DNA of 64,000 bases from Hemibagrus wyckioides (taxonomy: Eukaryota; Chordata; Actinopteri; Siluriformes; Bagridae), in contig NC_080734.1 of assembly GCF_019097595.1 (NCBI RefSeq), positions 5,585,892-5,649,891 of the forward strand, in the 5' to 3' direction. The notes under the pieces are model-generated. The model was given only the letters and a program-made list of their open reading frames with translations. It made no database searches and was not told the origin of the DNA. A program made the position numbers and the translations under genes. Of the stretch, positions 1 to 11,060 are shown piece by piece (the stretch's first letter is position 1; each line of letters starts with the position of its first letter).

Positions 1-1360
1 ACATCCTAATAATCATTCATTATCAGCTTGAAGTTCCAGCCTTCTGTGTTATCTGTACTGTAATATTAATTAACACTGTATCATGCAGCTCTCATTTACA
101 GAAATTGAATCCTGATTTGAATCCGTTTCGAATTCGTTTACCGTAATCTTCCGTCCTGCTGAATGGCAACTGATTAACGGTAAATTCAATGCACTGACCC
201 TTTATATCCTTGTTACTGCACTATTATTCATAGTAATGCCCTTTAAGGTAATTGCAATGCGTCTGTTTATGTCTCGGTAGTGAATCCGCATACAAGCATG
301 GAGTGTAATTAAAGAATCTGTAGCCATAATGTAGAATTATGATGCTAAGGATAAACAGAGGTGTAGTTACAGGGCAGGCAATTGCCTAGAGCCCCCAAAT
401 TCTCTGATGGCTCCTGAGGCATGATCATTTAAATAATCAGAAATTAAAAGTAAAATGAAAGTAATGTGCAGCAACTTGGACGCTATCTCAGGTGAAGACT
501 CGTTTATGCCCCTCAAGTGATGCCACAAACACTCAGGGGCATGTTTTTATGGATTTATTAGTGTCCAGGACACATCTGGGGAAAGGTCTGTATGAAAGCC
601 TTTTGGAGAAACTGGAAAAGAACATCTTGAAGAACATCTTGAACTGGAAAAGAAGGAATAGTGCTAAAGCAACATGTGAGCCATCTTGCTGTGCCAATGA
701 CAAGATGGGAGGCTTGGATTGATAGAATAAAGGTGTGAAGGTGGTACATTACCAGCTGCCAGAGATTGTGGAAGTCCTGTCCATCCTTCAGATGTTTGCT
801 GTGGAGAAGGAAGCCTCAAACGCAATGTCCATAGCAAGAAACCGTACAGAATGACCTGGGGATTTGTGCTGTTTGTGATAATCAGGTGCAAGAATATCAG
901 TATCAGATTAAACATGTGAACAAAATACTTCAGAGCTTAGGAATGTTCCTCATGGAGCACCTAAAAGGAAAACTTGAAAGGGAGTGTGAGAATATTTGGT
1001 TTCATTTCAGAAAAAGTGGATTTGCTTCCTGACAAACTCATGCAGCCGATGGATAGCTCTGGATATTGCAAGACATCAAATCAGTTCCTGCTGAGCGGTA
1101 AAGAAGATATGAGGCCAGAGATCAGACACACAGTATACTCCAGAAAAAAATTTTTTTCTGCCATTTTAGGTTGATATCTAAGGCCATTGGAATCTCTAAG
1201 CAGGAGGATTTTTATAGTCCGGTATAGTTTTCTGTTCTCAGAAGAAAATATGACACAAGTGGTACAGAGTGGAAGACAACTGCGAAACCTTGGAGAGAGC
1301 CTAACATGGAACAGGAGCATTTGTTTGTTGTAAGCTGGGGTCAGCGCACTTGGAGTAGGG
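1..1360. other. Intronic sequence, mostly unrecognised
   Basis: No repeat family or exon was recognised with confidence. The part from about 490 to 1330 is less AT-rich than its surroundings and has short, broken open stretches on both strands, such as a 76-codon frame at 492-722. It could be an old retroposed or transposon fragment, but no motif identifies it. Confidence 0.3.
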
Positions 1361-1454
1361 ATGGTTAAGGGTCTTGCGAAAGAGTGAAACCCATGACCTT
1401 CTGCTCTGCAACCAAGAGCCTACACCACTCAGCCACCACTACCCACATGGATCA

Positions 1455-2280
1455 TGTTCAGATGATTTGGTTGTGGAGGTCAAGGCCACTGCCCATCCAC
1501 CTCCTCATTATACATCTATCTCTCTAGAGACTCACGCTGGATTACATTTACAAGTAGAACCTTCTAGATCTGGATGGAAACTTGAGCACTGCCCTTCATC
1601 TGCTCCTCACTCTTCCTATCACCGTTGCCGCTGGTGAGAGAAGTTTTTCAATGTAAAAGCTGATTAAATCTAACCTCAAGTGAACAATGAACCAAGAGAG
1701 ACTCTCAGCACTGGCACTAATTTTAACTAAATGCAACACTAGAAGACCTTTGAACATGAAGAACATAGTGGCAGCATTTGCTTTAGCTCATTAGAAATTT
1801 ATTTAAGGTGACAATGTGATATAAATAGTCGATGGACAGTTTGTTTGCTCACTGAGGTTTGATTTGATTTGTACACCACACCATAATCTTTCAGTAGATT
1901 CCCATGCATTTATTTTACCTAGGGACCTCCATATAATGCAAGTTCCCCTCTCCTTACAAAGAACATGTCTCTGTAAATGTTCAGAACATTTGGTTGTGGC
2001 TACTGCCCATCTATCTCCTAATCATACATCTACCTCTCTAAGACTCATGTTGGATTACATCTACAAGGTGAACCTTCTAGATCTGTATGGGAACTTCATC
2101 TGCTCCTCACTCTTCCTATCACCGTTGCCTTTGGCGAGAGAGGTTTTTCAGCATAAAAGTTGATTACATCTTACCACAAGTCAACAGTGAGTCAAGAGAG
2201 CAGCATTAGAAGACCTCTGGACCCCTCATTCACTTTATCTCATTAGAAATGGTGACAATGTGATGTAAATAGTCAATGTT
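1455..2280. repeat. Two diverged direct copies, period about 520 bp
   Basis: The block at about 1455-1835 recurs at about 1975-2280. Shared landmarks include CTCCTCACTCTTCCTATCAC (near 1600 and 2103), 'ccttctagatctg' and 'ggtgacaatgtgat' followed by 'aaatagtc'. The copies are diverged by substitutions and small indels, so the duplication is old. The short open frames here (87 and 99 codons) are shadows of the same repeated sequence. Confidence 0.75.
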
Positions 2281-2289
2281 TCTGTAGAC

Positions 2290-3070
2290 TTCTGAATTCA
2301 TTCTGTTGCCACCATCATGAGTTCCATCATCAAGAATGATTAGTGAGAATGTTCCTGTAGCAGCCACTCAAGCCCAAGCTCTGATACTACCACCACCATG
2401 TCTCACAGAGGAACCTTTTTATTTAGACCATAAGCAGATCCTTTCTTTCTTTGAGGTATTTTTATCACTTTGGTAGAGGTTCATTTTGGTTGCAAAACAT
2501 TTGTGGCTTATCGCTGAATTTCTTTTATTAATCTGGCCTTCAGATTCTTATTGCTGATGAGTACAGTAGTTGCATCTTGTGGTATGGCCTCTATATTTCT
2601 GCTTCTTTAAACGATGGATTGTGAGACCTTCAGTCTTGCACTGTGGAGGTTTCTGGTGATATCCCTGACTGTTTTTTAACAGCTCTGTCAATGTTTCTGT
2701 CATCAACTGCTGTCGTTTTTCATGCCTGACTTGTCTGAGGTCTTGCTGTTAATACTGCACAGTTTTCTTTCTTTTTCAGGATGTTCCAAATTGTTGTATT
2801 GGCTATGACCTGTGCTTGTGCAGTGGCTCTGATTGTTTATTTTTCTTCATTTTTCTCAGCTACAAAATGGCTTGTTTTTCTTCCATAGACAGCTCTCTGG
2901 TCTTCATGTTGGTTTATCCTATTTAACAACAAATATATGTGAATCCCAAAGTAAGAGTTGACATGCAGAGCTATTCTATTAGAAAAAGGGCAACCTGTCA
3001 GTGACATGTTCCAATATTTATGACCACTTTATAAAATGGGTGGGCTTAACACATACAGATGCAAATAACA
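2290..3070 (-). pseudogene. Tc1/mariner transposase relic, minus strand
   Basis: Read on the minus strand, an ATG at 2905-2907 opens MKTRELSMEEKQAIL followed directly by a stop. This is the start of a helix-turn-helix DNA-binding domain typical of one fish Tc1-like lineage. Further 3' on that strand (down to about 2300) the sequence keeps the outline of the same coding region, but with many stops and frameshifts, and no intact catalytic triad was seen. The outer part (2910-3070) resembles the element's 5' end, including 'catgttccaatatttatgac' and 'aaaatgggtggg'. The copy is old and certainly inactive. The family is assigned by recognition only; a six-frame search against fish Tc1 consensus sequences would settle its extent. 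Confidence 0.65.
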
Positions 3071-3079
3071 GTAAGTGAA

Positions 3080-3900
3080 AGCTGAAATTCTGATCTTTCA
3101 TTTAATATTCAGCTTTTGATCTCAATCCCAAAAGAGCCTTGCCATTCCAATCATTTTGGAGCCTCTCCAGGGCTCCACTATGAATGTAGCATTTATTACA
3201 TCCATCCATACAGTCCACACTGCACCAAGTTGCAGATTGAAATTTTTCTTTAATTCACTTTAAAGTGTATTGATGCAGCCTGCAGGGCAACAGAACTGGA
3301 AACCAGAGAATAAAACCAAATTAAAAAATCATCACTGAAAGCCTGGGGGTGCTTTAAAGATATGATCCCTTCTAAGGAACCGACGCAAACTTGTGTTGCT
3401 CCACTTGTGAAACTCATCTGCTTGGGCCTTGCTTCATTAAAGTCAAGGATGTAATGGCATTCATGAGGAAGTTATATTCCTCTTTTTTTTCATCTCTTAA
3501 AACATATAAGTCATGTTTTTTAGCGCTCAATCGCACACACACATCCTTGATGAAAGTTTTATGTGCTTGTCTCTCAGCATGTGTCCACGCTGTCAGTCGC
3601 GCTGCACTGCCTCGACTAGAAACCGAATCCTTTGTGCTTCCTATTGCACAAGGCAGCAAATCATTAATTAAGTCTGATGAAGCGAACGGCTGCATTGTTG
3701 TGCTTTCGAAAAAGACATCCATTTTGCTTTGTCTTTGTTCTATCCAGTCTTTTCTTCACAGAAGGTCTTTCCTTTACCTGTCATGCTGATAAGGTTATTA
3801 CAAGTTAACGTTTGTCTTCAGATTGTATTGCCTTTGTCTGTAGGATTACAGCGACCGACGAAAGACGTGATGAATTTAGTGGCCTTGTGACCTGATTGGA
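3080..3900. other. Non-repetitive intronic block; possible conserved element
   Basis: No transposon match was noticed. The part from about 3390 to 3780 is less AT-rich, has open frames on both strands (132 codons plus, 102 codons minus) without codon structure that I recognise, and carries homeodomain-type cores such as 'attaattaag' near 3664. It could be a conserved non-coding element, but only a cross-species alignment could show this. Confidence 0.25.
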
Positions 3901-3904
3901 TAGA

Positions 3905-5345
3905 CAGTTTTGGAATCATAAAGCAGACTAGAGCTCTAGAGGACTACAGTTAGTCTTGTAATAGATTCGCAAAAGACACTAGAGGACTCAGCAACTTGAG
4001 TACTACTATACTAGACGTACTGGTGTACGAGATTATTACAACAGATTTAAGATAATGAGTGGTGTACTAGATTAGTGCAGCTTACTTGACCAGTGCTGTA
4101 CTGGTGTGCTAGACCTAATGGTACACTGAATCAAAGTAAAGGACAAGAGTATTAGATTAGTACTGTACCAGACCTAGTGGTGTGCTAGATTAGTATAACA
4201 GACTGGAGTACTACTATACTGGACTCGTCTTAGTGGTGTAGTGAATTAGCATCACAGACTAGAGGTCTAGAGCACTAGTGTAATAAATTTAATGGTGTAC
4301 TGAACTAGTATAAGAGATGTATCACTATAAGACATATAAGAGAAGTATTACTGTATTACTATACTACACTTAGCATTGTAGTTAATTAGTATAACTGAAT
4401 AGAGGACTAGAGTACTTCTGTTCTGGACTTAATGTTGGAGATTTTTGGTTTAACAAAATAGAGGACTAGAGTACATAAAGTTATAGTACTTAGTGTTGTA
4501 GTGAATTAGTGTTACTGACTAGAGGGCTAGACTACTTGGTGTTAAAGTAATTACTGTTGTAGTTAATTAGTATAACTGCTAGAGGACTAGATTACTTCTG
4601 TGCTGGACCTAGTGTTGTAATTATTTGGTGGAGATTAGAGGATTTGGGTACTACTGTACTAGACTTATTGGTATAGTCAGTTCCTATAACAGACTGAAGT
4701 GCTACTGTACTAGACATAGTGTTGTAGTTTTTGCTATAACTGACCAAACCAGGGATGTCCAATCTCATCCGCAAAGGACTGGTGTGGGTGCAGGTTTTCA
4801 TACCAGTCAAGCAGGAGCCACACTGGTTTAATCAGTTGATCTTGGCTTAGAATAGACTCAGGTGTTGGTTCTGGAGGGAAAACCTGCATACACACTGGCT
4901 CTTTCTGGATAAGATTGGACACCACTGGATTAGCTCTGTACTGGACTATAGTTCATTAGTATAATGGACTAGTGGACTAGCATACATAGAGTGCTTAGTG
5001 TTGTAGTGACTTCGCATAGCAGAGTACTAATGTACTGTTATACTACACTTAGTAGTTAATCGGTATAATGGACTTGAGGACCAGAATATTTTTGTCCTGG
5101 ACTTAGTGATTACGAAATTACTTACGAAATTAGTATAACTGACAGAAGTATTACTGTACTAATGTACTATACTAGATCAAGTGGTGTACTAAGTTACTAT
5201 AAAAGGCTAGGCTTGCTGTCCTAGTCTACTGCATTAGTACAACAGATCTGAGTAAACAGTCTAGAAGAGTAGTGTATTAGTTAAAGAGAAGTACTAAACG
5301 TCTAGGGGACTGGTGTACTATCAGTATAGAGTGAGTGAAGCTGAG
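3905..5345. repeat. Degenerate minisatellite, period about 60 bp
   Basis: About 1.25 kb of diverged tandem units built from phrases such as 'gaggactagagtacta', 'tgtactagacttagtg' and 'tgttgtagtgaattagtata'. The phrase 'tgttgtagt' recurs at roughly 58-62 bp spacing between 4380 and 4730. The array is interrupted by a 180-bp palindromic MITE at 4749. Copies are too divergent for a recent expansion. Confidence 0.85.
4749..4928. mobile_element. Palindromic MITE inserted in the 60-bp minisatellite
   Basis: Ends are inverted repeats: CCAGGGATGTCCAATCTCAT at the left and GATTGGACACCACTGG at the right, with 'tccgcaaagg' / 'ctttctggat' as inner arm sequence. The middle contains a second palindromic pair, 'tgcaggttttcat' and 'aaaacctgca'. 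At 180 bp with no coding capacity it is a non-autonomous DNA transposon of a kind common in teleosts. It is flanked on both sides by minisatellite sequence. Confidence 0.8.
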
Positions 5346-5975
5346 TACCAGGTATTAGAGCATTGCTGTGGCTGAATCATTGCCCTGCAGGGAGGACGTG
5401 TCCCGCTTTGCTGTTAGGATGCAAATGACGAATTCATTTATTTCTTGTCTGTGTTAAATGAAGCTGAGTTATGCACAAGCAGTGTGGCTCTTCACAGGAG
5501 TGTCGCAGTTTGCTGACATTCATATGGAAGAAGGTTGTGTTGTTTTGCAGGTATGAGTGTATGTGCTGGGGGAGAGTGTGTCAGGGATTTCCTAATGGAA
5601 ATGACCATTAATTCTGTGCAATGCTCGAGAGCCTGATACGTGTCTAAGCTCAACACACTGCTGAATATTTGATCAAGGTCCTGAGCAAGTAAAGCTCTCT
5701 GTAGGACGATGCACTTTTAAGACCAATTAACATCTTACACTGTCAAAGCCTTCACAAAGGTAATTACTGCGTGCCAGTGGAAATATAATGCGAGGTGCTT
5801 AATGGCATATCATTAAGAACTCTGCTGACACATTTATGTGTAAGGAATAAAAAGCCTAGGGTGTGCTGTTAAAGGAAAATAATCAGTGGTAGTGGATGCT
5901 AGCGGAGCTACTGTTACCACCCGGAGATGACTATTTTCCAATAACAGCATGTCCTAAGGATTATTTATGTTTAAT
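5346..5975. other. Non-repetitive intronic block; candidate conserved non-coding element
   Basis: A 600-bp stretch with no repeat signature, moderate GC content and several homeodomain-like cores ('ccattaattc', 'caattaacat', 'ggtaattact'). It looks like single-copy sequence between two repeat blocks. Conservation is only suspected. Confidence 0.3.
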
Positions 5976-5979
5976 TATA

Positions 5980-6528
5980 CAGTGGAATCTCAGCATATGG
6001 ATGCCCTCTATTACAAATTTTTGCCTTAAGAATCGAAATTTTGCTTGAATTTTGCATTGGCATGCGAAGCATTTTTAGTATACGAACGTTGTGCATACAT
6101 CCGGGAGCCATTCAAAACTTGTTTGCGTCAGTGGAAAGCCAAGCGAAGCGAGTTTACAAATTTTATTATATTTTTCAGTCAGTCAAAGCTGTTTTGAAAG
6201 AGTCTACCCACGATACCAGCGATGCCTTCGGCATGTGCTCAAAAGCTAGATTTTTTTTGTTGACAGATTGGTGGTGTGGGTGATCTGTTCTATTTTTAGC
6301 CCAAGCTTGGTGGCACGACTTCCTGTGAGGACCCTTGGCATGGAATGCTTCGCTTGGGTCAGTTCTTTGTAAGCAGCCATACAGTTTACATACGCTTCAT
6401 ATTGGGAATATTGGTAGTATTTTTGGGCGGCTGGAACGGATTATCTGCATTCACGTTATTTCTAATGGGAAAATTTGTTTCGCAATACACATTTTCGTCT
6501 TAAGAACTCGTATCCCAAGGTTCTACTG
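5980..6528. mobile_element. Pogo/Tigger-like MITE, 549 bp
   Basis: Terminal inverted repeats CAGTGGAATCTCAGCATATG (left) and CCCAAGGTTCTACTG (right), flanked by TA on both sides (5978-5979 and 6529-6530). This start and the 'cgaatttt'-like inner arms are typical of pogo/Tigger-type mariner elements. The inside has no transposase motif, and the two 80-codon open frames have no recognisable domain, so it is a non-autonomous copy. Confidence 0.75.
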
Positions 6529-7245
6529 TATGTTGTCCTTTTTAAAATTATTTGATAGACAGAACTCGTGTCCATAAAACACAGCAGTCAAAAACAAGAC
6601 CAGACAAAACACTGAATTAGGAAGCAAAGAAAGAAACATGTTTAGTGTCTTAATGTTTAGTATGATATGACCAACAAATGGACAAAGTAATCAGGAAGTA
6701 AATGGTCAAATGAAACAGAGGGTGGAGAGAGAAAACTAAAACAGAAACCAACACAAATTTGACCTCATGGTGCTTGTTGCCACTGGAGCCATGCCACAAA
6801 TGGGGTGAAAGTTATATTTAATCTTGTGGAACATCTGCGAAATGTGTTCCTGTTATCTCTTAGGGTGTAGCAGAAGTTCCCTCATTTTCCCTCATTGAGT
6901 ATTAAAAAAATGCAGAGCTTCCTGCAGATCCAGCTGAGTTGATTAGATAGTATACAAAAGTCCTACCTCAGCAAAAAAAATACTTTTAAGATAAAACAAC
7001 TACACGGTAGCTTCAGTGATATCATTGATTATACGCTTATAGATTGTACTGTAGAACAACAGAACATTTTAAATGCATTGATGGACTACATTATATAGAT
7101 ATACTGTGTGATTTGCAGCTGGAACAACTGCCAGAGCTGTTATTATAGAAAACAAATCAATACTTTCTGACCAATCAGAACTGTGTGAATTCAGCAGCAT
7201 CGTTGTTTAATGTGTATTAACCCTTTTTGTTTTTTTAACCAGTAC
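6529..7245. other. AT-rich intronic sequence, nothing recognised
   Basis: No open frame of note, no inverted-repeat ends and no family match were seen. Confidence 0.5.
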
Positions 7246-7249
7246 TGAC

Positions 7250-7735
7250 ATGGACTTATGGGACATTTTCAATCAGTGTAAAGAAATGAATGATGTTCAG
7301 GCTGTGAGTCTGATATTAAGCGAGTCTGTCAGCTTTCAGTGTGTTTTAGACGTGTGTTTTTCCCTCTGTTGGAGAACCTTCCACAGAATTTTACTGGTTA
7401 AAGATCACATTTGAGCTGCCTGTTAGATGAACAAACACTTGGAGAACATCTCAGAGAGCAGAAATGGGTTTGATATCAACATTTACTTTGAATATACAAA
7501 CATTTGTGTGGAAAAAACGAACCGTTTTGGTTATTTTTTAAACTTTTCTGCAAATATATTGCCCCAAGTAGGCTAAAAACACAAATACTTATGAAACACT
7601 ACAAATTCTTAAAGCTCTGAGTGTCTACTTTCATATGAGCTTCATATTAAGCACCATTGTGGAGTGTGACATGACCAAGATACTCAATGCTGAACATGGA
7701 CACGACAGGAAGAAACTCCATTTTCTGGCCTCTGG
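7250..7735 (-). repeat. Dispersed repeat X, copy 1 (reverse orientation)
   Basis: About 490 bp that is the reverse complement of the copies at 25510 and 41902. Shared landmarks, read on the minus strand, are 'ccagaggccagaaaatggag', 'cagcattgagtatcttg', 'gaagctcatatgaaagtaga', 'aagccgaca...gact' and 'cagcctgaacatcattcat'. No coding capacity, tRNA-like head or clear terminal inverted repeat was found, so its class is open. Confidence 0.85.
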
Positions 7736-7855
7736 GGGGGAAAAAGGATTTAAAGTAAGTTATAAGAACCAGCCAGGATGACCATGTTAATATGAGCTAC
7801 AGCTTTCAAAAGACTCTGCAGCTCTTTTTGTGCTTTAATTGAACTGTATATTGGC

Positions 7856-7985
7856 CTTGAGTCACCCTGTGATGTATTGGCACCCCATCCTTGTTGTCCG
7901 TTTCCTCTTGAATAGTCTCCAGGCCCCTTGAGATCCTGTGTGGTATAAGCGGCACACAAAATGTATGGATAGATGGGTGGATTGC
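7856..7985. repeat. Teleost dispersed repeat fragment ('cccatcc...tggatagatggg' type)
   Basis: The phrases 'ccctgtgatgtattggcacc', 'tagtctccaggcccc' and 'gtataagcgg', ending in 'tggatagatgggtgg', match a short interspersed repeat seen in many teleost introns. It is a single diverged copy. Confidence 0.6.
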
Positions 7986-7999
7986 TGAGAATAGTGCAA

Positions 8000-8515
8000 C
8001 AGAAATAAAACCCTAGCTGCATTCTGCAACTGCTTTTAACCAGGCTCTCCTGACTGTACCATTTTCTGTGTGGCATTTCTAATACGCTCCGAGCCTTTCT
8101 TCATGGTTCCCAAGCCTGCCTTTAAAATCCCCTCATATTGCTGTGAGAGAGGATTTTACGCTAGGCTTGGGCCGCACTGATGTTTTGAACAGATCAGGGC
8201 CGGACAGAGCGCAGATTAAAGAGGCTTTTCTCCCCCTGTGTGTAAATTCACTTTGTGTTCTCCTAATCCCTCGGTGAATTAGTGAAATGAAGCGCTGCAC
8301 CGTGTGAGGCGGACAGTAGAGTTGCGAACGCTCTGGCTTTCGGCGACCCCACAGGGAGACTGATCCACTTAGTAGAGGAACAGGAATGTCCTAAGGAATG
8401 TGGGCGCAAGAGCAGGAATTTCAAATATACTGACTTTTGTTTTTAAAGTTGTTTCACTTATGTTGCATCAAATAGTTTTGTCATACATCTATTTATTAAT
8501 TCATTCATCTTTAGT
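8000..8515. other. Non-repetitive intronic block; candidate conserved non-coding element
   Basis: The stretch from about 8085 to 8345 is GC-richer than its surroundings, lacks repeat landmarks and contains 'gtgaattagtgaaatga'. It may be single-copy conserved sequence. No exon signal was seen. Confidence 0.25.
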
Positions 8516-8519
8516 AACC

Positions 8520-8750
8520 TTTCTTTAGGTGTTCAGAGAATACCCTGGGATCAAATGGAAATACACCATGGATGGGACACCAGTCTGTCACAGGGCACCA
8601 CACACACTCACATATACAGACACTTATTGACAACTAGGGGAAGTTTAGCATAGCCACTTCTCCTACATGCATGCTTCTGAGATCAGGAACCAAACCTTAG
8701 AACCCAGACGAAAACCTTCTCAGATATTTGGACAACTCAGATATTTGCGT
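8520..8750. repeat. Dispersed teleost repeat, diverged copy
   Basis: Contains 'tggatgggacaccagtctgt', 'cacagggcaccacacacact' and a later 'aacccagacgaaaacc', the order found in a common fish repeat. Related copies lie at 34190-34385 and, from a different part of the consensus, at 63811-64000. Confidence 0.6.
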
Positions 8751-8756
8751 TCCTGC

Positions 8757-8935
8757 GTGGAAAGTGGTAGCTTAGTGGTTAAGGTGTTGTACTACTTATC
8801 GGAAGGTTGTGAGTTTGAATCCCAGGCCTGTGTGGGCCCCTGAGCAAAGCCCTTAAACCTCAGTTTTATAAAATGAGATCAAATGTAAGTCGCTCTGGAT
8901 CAGGGTGTCTGCCAAATGCCGTAAATGAAATGTAA
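8757..8935 (+). mobile_element. tRNA-derived SINE
   Basis: The head 'gtggtagcttagtggttaag', with 'ggttgtgagtttgaatccc' as the B box, is tRNA-like; the body has 'gggcccctgagcaaagccct'. The tail 'gtaagtcgctctggat' followed by 'cagggtgtctgccaaatgcc' and 'gtaaatgaaatgtaa' is the standard end of a common fish SINE group. It is a retroposed copy, not a functional tRNA gene. Confidence 0.85.
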
Positions 8936-10125
8936 ATTCTGTGGAGCTGTGTGGCGCCAACGATACCCGCTTCACCACCGTCCTGCTGAGTCTGTATTTA
9001 AATCTAGATTGAACAAGTCTCTAATAATTTCTTGCATTACTGTGCAACGCTGTGGATGTGCTAGTCTTTTCAGACACAACGATGCCATCTCTTACACATT
9101 TCTGAAGTGCTTTCGTGTCTGTTCCTTTTTAAACTATCCTAGCACTTTTCGTTGCACAATAATGAATGCATTAAGAGGGATATAATGAGAGCGAGGATGT
9201 ATGAATAATGAAGGAGAACAGATCTAATCTGAGAGAAACAGCTTAGCGGCTATTCAATGTATAAGATATGGAAGAACAAAAAAAAAAAAAAAAGTCTTCC
9301 GACTGTCTGTGTTTGTACGTGTGTGATTATCTCAGATGAGACCGAGGCTAGACGATGCATTAGTGGGTGTTAATCTAGGTGATTATGTGTTGTAGTGGAA
9401 GCGCGTCAGGTCCAGGTGGTGCTGGTGCCATGGTCGCAGTGGGACTGGGTTTAACAGCTCCGTCTGTGCGACACCAAGCCAAGTCACTCTCGGAAACATA
9501 ATCCGTGCTTCATGACAACCGCTTTTATACGACTTTTGTTTTCAAATATCGTTTATCTGTGCCAATGAGAATGGAGTAAGCCCACAAGCTCCGTTGGGAC
9601 GTGACCTACTTCCATGTAGAAGTATTGTTTGCGCTGTGTGACTGCGTGTGTTTGTGTGTGTGCTGCCAAACCTGGCCGGCGAGGGCACCTGGTAGGGCAC
9701 CTGGCATCTCCTGGCACCATACGAAGGGATCTAGAGCAGACATGTGTTGCAGGCTTACTCCTACATGCACGCAGGAGTTCCCTCATGTTTGTGCAGCACA
9801 TACAAATCACTGCAGCACACACAAATCACTCTATTTGTGATACACAACCTCATTAACACACCTTCTTTTGTATTCCCTCCATCACTCGCCATGCTGTGTC
9901 CAGGATTTTGGAATTGTGTGAGTGGATTCAGCTCTCTAAAGATCTGCAGAAGCGAAAGCACGATCTTCTCTAATATGTCATCAAAATGTGGAAATGAAAA
10001 GTTTCTATAATAAATCTGTCTGTATTATTCATTTAATTTAAAATTCAATATTTCTTGCTAAAAGAATAATCAAATATCTCTTCGGTGGATGGGGCAGCCT
10101 GTGTGAAAATCTCCCCTAACACAGC
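8936..10125. other. Intronic sequence, nothing recognised
   Basis: Holds a poly-A tract near 9278-9294 and a short GT-rich patch near 9650. Overlapping short open frames on both strands at 9550-9860 have no recognisable domain and overlap each other in several frames. Confidence 0.45.
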
Positions 10126-10177
10126 GCTCATAGGATCGAAATGAAGCCCGGATTCTGTCGGCTCCTTCGGCCGATAA

Positions 10178-10430
10178 ATGTCTTCATGTTCACTGGACAA
10201 TATCTTTCAGATCTCTTAAAGGGGCGGGGCTTTTTAATCAACTGCCAGTAATTAAAATAGTAATAAAGATGAATATCATCTATAAATCCATTTTCTAAGT
10301 GAGTTTTTGCATTGAAAAAAGTATCTTCATGTTCACGATGTCTCTCAGAACTCTTAAAGGGGTGGGGCTTTGTAATCAACTTCCAATAATTAAAATGAAT
10401 TTTAATTAAAATATCATCCATCCATTCATT
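10178..10430. repeat. Tandem duplication, two copies, period about 141 bp
   Basis: 'tcttcatgttcac', followed by 'tctcttaaaggggcggggct', '..taatcaactgccagtaatt' and 'aaaat', occurs at about 10178-10260. It recurs with changes at about 10321-10400 ('ctcttaaaggggtggggctt', 'aatcaacttccaataatt'). The second copy runs into a CA microsatellite at 10489-10520. Confidence 0.75.
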
Positions 10431-10567
10431 TTCTGTAGCACTTGGGACCCGGAGCACAAGGTGGGAGACAAACACATTATAGGGGATACACACACATACA
10501 CACACACCCACACACACACACCCATTCACACTCTACAGACTATAGTGCATGACTTTACACTGGTGAA

Positions 10568-11060
10568 AAAATGCTATTGCCTGAAAATACTAAATACTTT
10601 ATTCACACTATTGTTTAAATGCAACAGCACGTCCTTGAACATTTGCAAAGCCTGATAATCTTCCTATTTTCTACACACAGTGCTTCCACAGATGATGACA
10701 GATTGATTCCTTTATTATTTCTCTTAATCTCAGATAGCTAGCTAGTTATATTACTTAAAAAATGTTGTTAAATGTTGTTAGCTAGCTAGCTTTTGCTGTT
10801 TGAATTGTCTATGAAGTGAGCTGGCTAGTTTGGCTTTGAGATAAACAGCTAGCATGCTAGGTAATATGTTTTGTATAACAATAAGTCATGAATCTGACAT
10901 CTAAGTTGTTTGAGAGAAAAAGACAGAGCGAGATTTAACAGGCAAAAATGATTAGCCAGCAAGCTTATAATAGCATGAGGCATTTTTCTTAGCTAGATCC
11001 ACTTAGCCTCGACTTTAATTAGGTATATTAAGGAAAAAATAATAATGTTAGCTTTAACCT
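10568..11060. repeat. gctagc-rich repeat, distal copy
   Basis: Starts with 'atgctattgcctgaaaatac' and 'taaatactttattcacac', continues with 'ttgaacatttg' and 'cagtgcttcca', and ends with 'cagctagcatgctaggtaat' and 'agacagagcgagatttaaca'. The same order recurs at 14777-15260, so this block is a duplicate of the start of the large array there, about 4.2 kb away. Confidence 0.8.

Noticed and set aside
3391..3789. A 132-codon plus frame as a coding exon
   Set aside because: An antisense frame of similar length exists, no splice sites fit, and no domain is recognisable; kept only as a possible conserved block.
6041..6577. Two 80-codon frames near the pogo-like element as transposase
   Set aside because: No HTH, CENP-B-like or DDE motif; they lie within or across the end of a non-coding MITE.
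8757..8935. A tRNA gene
   Set aside because: The tRNA-like head is degenerate and fused to a SINE body and tail; the same applies at 27163, 34010 and 63811.
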